Source of the DNA: Ulota crispa
Lineage: Eukaryota; Streptophyta; Bryopsida; Orthotrichales; Orthotrichaceae
Length of the DNA: 64,000 bases
Reading direction: 5' to 3'
Assembly (NCBI GenBank): GCA_963920765.1
Contig: OY987243.1
Coordinates: 11,656,001-11,720,000, forward strand
In this document: positions 59,001 to 64,000 of the stretch, piece after piece
How positions within the stretch are numbered: position 1 is the first letter of the stretch
How the letters are laid out: the number at the start of each line of letters is the position of its first letter
The notes under the pieces: model-generated
The model's input: only the letters and a program-made list of their open reading frames with translations
Database searches by the model: none
Told to the model about the DNA's origin: nothing
Made by a program: the position numbers and the translations under genes

Positions 59001-61369
59001 GCCGTATAGCGCCTCCCGCACTTCAAATCTAACGTATGGCATGCTAGTGGGAACCTTATTGTTCAGTATTATTCCTATTTCCATTGAGTTTACTATGGCA
59101 AGTGCTGCATTTTGTGGCCCAATTAATGATCGCATTTCAATGTATACAGTGCTCAATAACTACGTCAAGGTTCTTCTCGACAACCTTTTTATTCATTCAT
59201 TAAATTGAGATATGAAAATATGAAAATATACTAATGTAGGCAAGCAACTCAAGATTTGTTTTATTCCCATTGTAATTAAGTTTTGTTTTCATGTTTTTAA
59301 AATTTTTAAGCATGATTTTCCGTGACAAGTTCTATTTTTTTATTTCTTAGCTTGCTTTCAATGGGCTCAATGTTGGAATCCAAACTCATGTTGTATTTTG
59401 TCTTTTTACAAAAAAAACTTATGCACTTCGAGTGATAGTGATTGAAATTTCTACTTGTCCACTAAGCAAACTATTTAGCTAGTTATTCACTATGTTTCAC
59501 AAATGATGCTCTAATGATGTTTCATCAAAGTGAAGAGACACCTAAAGTTTCAAATGTTTTCTATAGGGACTGTTCTCTTTTACCACTAAAAACATGATAA
59601 TTGTTTTTTAAATATTTTTGAGATGAAGTTTTAGTTAACAATTGATGATCAAAGTGATACCATCTAGATTCAAGGTACTGTATAAGTTGATTAACAAATT
59701 AAAAAAGAAGACAATGTATCTCATTGCCATCCACCATAGTCCCATACCACCCATAACTTTATAGAGCTCTCTAAAAAGACTTGATTTCTTTCCAAAACAA
59801 CATGTTATCCCTAATTCCCTAAATAGAACTTTAGTATTATGCATAGAAAGCTAACGTAAGATTACAACTTTCAAAAGATGTTATTGTAAAGTTAAAACAA
59901 AGAGGACTAATTCCTTTTATTTTCTATTGATACATTTGATTACCTTCTTCAAAGCTTCTTGATTTATTCATTTCTACTCCTACAAATATAATAGAAGCCT
60001 TTTTGGGTACTTGGATAATTAGAGGATAAAACAATTATGACTTAAAACTATAGTAATTTGTTGGTGATCAAGTAGATTGGAAAAAACAACAATCCTAAGA
60101 ACCACTTATAACAAATGTCAAAAAATACTTTAAAATATATTTTTTGGTTACAAATTGTTAAATTATGGAAATTTCAATATTGATGACAACAACCTCTATG
60201 ACTACAAATAATCAACATTAGGATATGTTCACACTTGATGTTGGGAGGGATATTAACAATATGAATGCAATCTAAATATGTGTCCAAATACATCTAATTT
60301 TCCTTTGCTACTACCACTCTTAACACCAAGTGTGAACATACCCAAGAACACACCCTTAGTTGATTCAATACTAAAGATTTTTGCAAGAACCAGTACAAAA
60401 ATGTCTCTGTTATTCATAGTTTTATTTAGTTTTAACATTGAACAAAAGTTTTCATTGTAACTTTCAAAACTAATCTACAAATAGTTTGCTCTAGTCAGAT
60501 TTTTGTTACTTTCAAAATTTTAAAATTTTATTGGCATCATATTTTGTAGTATGTAATTAGAGATTCAACAGCTTAAAAGGCTAAAAAAAGGTACAAAACA
60601 TCCAAACTAAAAGGTTACCACAATGTGGAAAAAAAATGTCAAGAAATAAATTTTGAATGTCAAGTCACGTATTCATTAAGGAATATATATAGGGAATTGC
60701 TAAAGCCACACTCAAAATTGCTAACGTCACACCCTCAAGGTGTGCTTTGAGCATGATCTATGAGAATTTAATGTTAATTTTTTAAATTTAGATCAAAAGG
60801 TTTGTTTCAACCTTTACCATTTTAACGCTACATTCAAAAAATTTGGAAGTTCTTGAATTTGAAACTAAAAATATAGGACTTTTGAAATATTTAAAGCAAA
60901 AATACATCAAAAAAATGGCAATGGTGCAATAAAAGTTCAAAAAAAAAATTCAATTGTTTTTCTTTCTTTCAAGAAGATGGTAATGCCTTGATTGAACAAA
61001 TGATGGACCACTTGGCCAAAAAAAATAGCATTAAATTTGCAAAATACATGACTTTAACATCTCTCTCACTCTCACTCTCACTCTCACAGCAAATTTGTTT
61101 TATGATATATTTCACTTATTTTTCAAGGATTAATTTATTGCTTGATGGAATGCAGCAAGCTCCAAAAGACCTCACAAATGCACTAAATGTATTATCAAAT
61201 ACTTGGTTGCAATGGGCTGCAATTTTAGGCCTAGTTTTAGGGTTGGTAGTAATGCGAGCAAAGTTAAAGCAATCTTATGTCTTCGCAAGTTTGACAAGAC
61301 GTGAGCTTGAAATGTCACGCCGTTTCAATCGACATGGATCGTTAGATTATGAAAGATTAAGCGTTGAAG
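42302..61369 (+). CDS. TMC (transmembrane channel-like) family membrane protein; 3' end not seen
   Basis: Member of the TMC family, related to TMEM16 and OSCA/TMEM63 proteins; in animals TMC1/2 are pore subunits of mechanosensory channels. Exons: 42302-42880, 47118-47270, 47539-47766, 48561-48706, 49333-49450, 49596-49703, 49856-49954, 50220-50395, 51874-52021, 54177-54308, 55779-55943, 58966-59169 and 61156-61369. Joined in phase they give about 823 residues. The N-terminus has a Ser run and Lys/Asp-rich degenerate KDKTAK repeats (about 85-125). Then FGSSMMITFAFLRWVFLLN (TM1, about 261-288), PLTIVATTLISLLAVL (TM2), ATWDFHL, LALFLLWPMLLATSAGSEYF (TM3), TM4-5 in exon 8, a Cys-rich loop (exon 9), CTENWVANEL before TM6 (exon 10), VYMQALVWI (TM7), TM8-9 and TM10 (LQWAAILGLVLGLVVMRAKL). 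Ten segments is the family norm. The exon 7-8 junction is the weakest (donor at 49955, or 49959 out of phase). The function in a plant is unknown. The last donor leaves phase 1, so more exons should follow. Confidence 0.9.
42907..43496. mobile_element. piggyBac-like TTAA element, family D, copy 1 (590 bp), in TMC intron 1
   Basis: The left end is TTAACCCCTGAGGCGCCCAG and the right end (minus strand) TTAACCCTTGAGCGCCCCAT, with TTAA at both borders. It begins only 27 bp after the exon 1 splice donor. It contains a 51-bp tandem duplication (43241-43342). Related sequences occur at 37934-39560, 52971-53218 and 57820-58420. Confidence 0.88.
43513..43835. mobile_element. MITE with long imperfect inverted repeats, in TMC intron 1
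   Basis: The left arm (AATATTGGGGAAATTACAAA region) and right arm (minus strand AATATTTTTGGAGAAATTAA) are complementary over about 75 bp. Each contains copies of a motif like ACAAATAGGGGCACAA. Exact ends and target duplication are not resolved. No coding content. Confidence 0.6.
44662..44846. repeat. Compound tandem repeat in TMC intron 1
   Basis: A 20-21-bp unit (GAGAGTCTACTTAGGAAAAA) occurs four times, three of them in tandem. The block of about 65 bp upstream that starts GTTACACTAACTAAAAATAA is itself duplicated on both sides. This looks like recent unequal exchange or slippage. Confidence 0.88.
45609..46237. mobile_element. piggyBac-like TTAA element, family C, copy 2 (629 bp), in TMC intron 1
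   Basis: The left end is TTAACCCATAAATGTCTGCG, with the subterminal motif CAAATTTTGGTG. The right end is GCCGGCATTTAGGGGTTAA. It is the reverse complement of the family C copy at 36814-37452 along almost its full length. TTAA borders on both sides. Confidence 0.88.
50588..51516. mobile_element. piggyBac-like TTAA element, family E (929 bp), in TMC intron 8
   Basis: The terminal inverted repeats are identical over 19 bp including the target: TTAACCCCTAAAGGACCAT at both ends (right end on minus strand). This is the best-preserved pair in the window. The right-hand part resembles the end of the element at 15731-17381. The 102-codon ORF inside (51150-51458) has no recognisable domain and is not a transposase. 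Confidence 0.9.
52533..53454. mobile_element. TTAA-type element, family G (about 920 bp), in TMC intron 9, host of a nested copy
   Basis: The left end is TTAACTCCTAAACAACCAAG with the subterminal motif CCATATTTTGGTG. The right end is GGCATTTAGGGATTCAAG, a decayed form of GGCATTTAGGGGTTAA. The interior contains the smaller element 52971-53218. The right border has lost its TTAA by mutation, so this element is older than its guest. Confidence 0.65.
52971..53218. mobile_element. piggyBac-like TTAA element, family D short form (248 bp), nested inside 52533-53454
   Basis: It begins TTAACCCTTAAACACCCAAG and ends GTGCTCCGGGGTTAA, with TTAA at each border. The first 190 bp match the minus strand of family D copy 1 (shared TTTGACTGTTATAATCTTTTC with one difference, and AATGGTACGGT), so it is an internally shortened relative. 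Removing it, with one TTAA, rejoins the host element. Confidence 0.82.
53642..53953. mobile_element. hAT-like hairpin MITE (about 312 bp) with 8-bp target duplication, in TMC intron 9
   Basis: The whole element is a near-perfect inverted repeat: left arm AGGGGAAATTTCATGGATAC, right arm complementary. The inner arms meet at a CTTTGTGCGCACAC / GTGTGCACACAAAG stem around a loop of about 17 nt. The 8-bp direct repeat TTATTACT flanks it (53634-53641 and 53954-53961), which fits hAT transposition. The minus-strand ORFs inside are a by-product of the palindrome. Confidence 0.8.
54690..54766. repeat. (CATA)n tetranucleotide microsatellite
   Basis: About 18 tandem CATA units in TMC intron 10, followed by a purine/pyrimidine-alternating GTGTGCAAGCATGTATGTGC-type tail. 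Confidence 0.95.
55285..55644. mobile_element. piggyBac-like TTAA element, family I (360 bp), in TMC intron 10
   Basis: The left end is TTAACCCTTGAATGTTGGAT and the right end (minus strand) TTAACCCTTGACGTTGACAG, with TTAA on both sides. There is no long coding sequence. It lies 135 bp before TMC exon 11. Confidence 0.82.
56022..56074. repeat. (TAA)n/(TTA)n palindromic microsatellite
   Basis: A run of AAT units switches directly into ATT units, forming a perfect self-complementary trinucleotide tract in TMC intron 11. Confidence 0.95.
57820..58420. mobile_element. Family D relative (reverse orientation, ends lost), in TMC intron 11
   Basis: Blocks on both sides of the 58009-58263 insertion match the minus strand of family D copy 1 at 42907-43496, for example AATTCACAACTTATTCTCA, then GTTCAAAACCCTTAA and TATGGGTGTTCCTACC. 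The TTAA ends are not recognisable. Confidence 0.65.
58009..58263. mobile_element. MITE (255 bp) with 26-bp TIRs and 6-bp target duplication
   Basis: The TIR starts ACACTATATTAGGTAAATTG at the left; the right end is its complement with one mismatch in 26. TCCAAA is duplicated at both sides (58003-58008 and 58264-58269). The uninterrupted version of the site is present in family D copy 1 (near 43070-43090, minus strand TATCCAAATAATACATTTG), which is a paralogous empty site. Superfamily not assigned. Confidence 0.82.
60221..60343. repeat. Short inverted-repeat element (123 bp), in TMC intron 12
   Basis: The ends GGATATGTTCACACTTGATG and (minus strand) GGGTATGTTCACACTTGGTG are similar over about 27 bp. 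It could be a small MITE; no target duplication seen. Confidence 0.6.
61061..61088. repeat. (CTCTCA)n pyrimidine-rich microsatellite
   Basis: A short CTCTCA tract lies just upstream of TMC exon 13 and may contribute to the polypyrimidine tract context. Confidence 0.85.
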
Positions 61370-64000
61370 GTGTGCTTATTTTTTTTTTAATTTTAAAATA
61401 TTAACCTTTTGTAAATGATGTTTATAAAAAGTTATGGGCTATTCATGTGATTATGAACTTTATGTGTCCTCAAACAATTGGGAGATCTCTTAATATTTTG
61501 CCTCCATCTTTTGATGTTTTGCATATGTCTCTCAATGTTTTGCAAACCAATGCAATTAAGTCAAGTTTTGGTCTTTTGGATTGTGAGTGAGTACATTGGA
61601 TTTTTCATAATCAATCATATGTACCATATAATTAGCGTTCTTATGTCCTTAGCAAAGCGTTTTTGATTAAAATTACTATACTATTTTAGTTTTAGTATGA
61701 AAACTCATGATTTGGCACTACTTCATTTAGAGGACGTTGGCATCACCATTCCTCATTGAAAATCAGATGACTCCTTAAAATGGAATATTTTACAAAGATG
61801 CAAATTGTTTATTGTTCTACAATAAAGAGTAATAAGAAGCCTACCAGCAACCCAAAAAACATCTTTTCAAGGTCAAAGTCTCTACAGCCAGCTTGTTCTT
61901 ATTGAATATTGTTCAAGAAGTTTTTATATGTTTATCTTTAAGAATGTTGTTATGTCTATAATGAAGATTACATTGCATTACATAATTTACATGATTATTT
62001 AAGAAAATACTAAGTTTATAGAAAAGCCAAATTCTGTTTTAAAAATTTAGGGAAAAATCACTTATGAGAGATTAAATGATTTCATTTTGTAGTGTAGGTT
62101 GAAGATGACACAAAGACATAAACAACATGATGGCTTTGAAGTTGAGAATTTTTATCATTTGTACAATGAATTATTTTAAAAAAGACACCTATGTAATTTG
62201 ACAAAATTTTCAAGAATAGTGGTTAAGAGTTTTCAAGAGCATCAATCAACCAACATGCAATTGTAGATGCTATGTACTTGCCCTATAAAGATAATGTCAT
62301 AAGAAAAAAGCTATGCCATTTTATCCTAAACAACTTGTATTGTACAAATTTTGTACATTATAAATCTAACCTGACTCAAATTTTTTAAGACTCACTCAAA
62401 GTATCAAAATTATAAAATTTGACTACACATTTTTTTTAAAGTTTTTATATCAACATATGTTATTTACTTATGTTGAACTATTTTAAATTGTCACTACAAA
62501 GAAGCAGATTTCTTAACAACACCAATGCAAGAACAAACATATTTTTGCCTACCAAAACATATCTAAACCTCTATTACAAACAAACAAACAAAACAAAAAC
62601 AAAAAAAAAACAAAAAAAAACTACTTCTAATATCCTAGCCATCAAAGTAGAGAAATTTGAGGATTGGCAAAAAAATTGGAACTCTTCTCTATGTTTTATT
62701 CCATGGTCATTTCACTAGTGGAAAACTCTATTTTTTTGTTGTTTTGGTCACGTTGATGAAGATACTTTTTTGTCCATGTTCAACAAAAATCTATTGATCT
62801 TTGTTGAACATCAATAAAAAAGTAACTTGATCAATGCAACCAAAAAAAGAGAAAATAATAAGTTTTCTGCTAGTGTTTTAACATATTGTGAAGGGACACT
62901 CAAAACAAAAGCTTAAACACAAAGACCAATTGTAATAGAAAAAATGAGAGTTGCTCTTGCATTGTAGCAAAAGCACAATCAATGACGTGCATGTAAAAAT
63001 AACCCAAAGAAGAGGACTTCACATATCCACATCAAAGCACAACCCCACGACAAACTAGCATAAGAGACAAATACTATAGGGTTAAAATATAACACACTAT
63101 CCATGTGACCTTCATCCAAAAATTCATATGAGGCTCCATTTATCCCTTCCTTGTATACAAGAGGATTTTTACCTATTTTCAAGTACTTTTCCATCAAGAA
63201 TATGTTTTTTTATGGGTAACTATATATCACTTTTAAAAAAACACTATGATACTTTTACAAATAACCAAATGCAAGTAGTGGCCAAATTTAAATTTTTCAA
63301 ATTCTACATCTACAATAAAATTTTGGAAATTTGTGATTTCAACAAAATAAATAAATAAATTGTGTCTATGTATGTTCTAAAATTCGCACAATTTCATACT
63401 AATTGGAAGAGAACATGAAACTAATTTTTGGGTTACCTAGTTTATATGTCAAATTTATTAAGTAGTTTGATTTATAAAAGCATTTCTTTTTTGGTGAAAA
63501 GGAAAGTGTACATTTTGGTTTCAAATTCTAGTCAGAAAATACTGTGCTTTTAAACTACGTTCAATTTTTTAAAGACTGTGTATAGCCTTGTGTATTCAAT
63601 TGCTTTGAAACCCAAATACTCAAAATTCTAATATCTTAAAGTATTCAAACTTAATCATGTTAAACTTGCATCTTGTGTTTTGTTTCAATAATGTAGAATG
63701 TAACAATAGTTGTAGATATAAATATCATGCTATTGTCTAAAGTGTTCAAACTGAGGGGCAATCACACTATCTATATTTTGGATTAGGTCTCACTTAGCAA
63801 GTAGTGCTACAATATTTTAGACTATTTTTAATGCTAGAAATACAAGAGTGAGATTGAAACTTCAATTGATAGTACTCAATTTTGTATAATTAAATTGCAC
63901 ATGGCTACAATTTTTTGTCATTCCAAATGAACTTAAGAAAGGATGCATTCAAGGTTTAATTCATATTATTAATGTAAAATAGAAGTTTCAAAAAAAAGTC
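61370..64000. other. Presumed TMC intron 13 or 3' flank; nothing recognised
   Basis: AT-rich. After the exon 13 donor (GTGTGC at 61370) I found no open stretch with TMC-like or other recognisable sequence. The A/C-rich run at about 62576-62622 is low complexity. Any terminal coding exons must be short or beyond 64000. Confidence 0.35.

Overview
The window is plant nuclear DNA: AT-rich, intron-rich, with genes broken into short GT-AG exons. It carries an armadillo-kinesin-type motor gene, a CACTA (En/Spm, TNP2) transposon of the kind found in land plants, and many small non-autonomous DNA transposons. I infer a land plant, probably not a flowering plant (moss, liverwort, hornwort or lycophyte are all possible), because it also holds a well-preserved TMC (transmembrane channel-like) gene, a family known mainly from animals and protists. 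The species cannot be fixed from the sequence.

Layout. 1-4051 (minus): 5' part of a kinesin of the ARK (armadillo-repeat kinesin) type, ten exons, complete motor domain plus the start of the coiled coil; the gene runs off the left edge. 4052-5030: its upstream region, with a GC-richer patch. 5031-5642: an inverted-repeat element beside a TA microsatellite. About 6.4-15 kb (minus): a decayed CACTA transposase (TNP2, DUF4218 and DUF4216 parts in the usual order) with in-frame stops and a frameshift. 15.7-17.4 kb: an old TTAA-flanked element. 21.5-24.8 kb (plus): broken ORFs, one resembling the second CACTA protein (plant transposase, Ptta/En/Spm). 25-31.8 kb: AT-rich DNA with little recognisable content. 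31.8-42 kb: a dense nest of miniature transposons and long palindromes.

42302 to at least 61369 (plus): the TMC gene. Thirteen exons can be joined almost entirely in phase into about 823 residues with about ten membrane segments. The 3' end lies beyond the window or is not visible. Its introns are full of miniature transposons.

The most unusual signal is a set of elements (at least eleven with both ends visible, in several sequence families) that begin TTAACCC and end GGGTTAA. The TTAA is duplicated at both sides, which is the insertion hallmark of the piggyBac superfamily. One of them (52971-53218) lies cleanly inside another, and one sits inside a Mutator-like element that has a perfect 9-bp target duplication. 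No piggyBac transposase is visible here, so they would have to be mobilised from elsewhere. A hAT-like hairpin, a Stowaway-like element and a 255-bp element with a 6-bp duplication and a recognisable empty site are also present.
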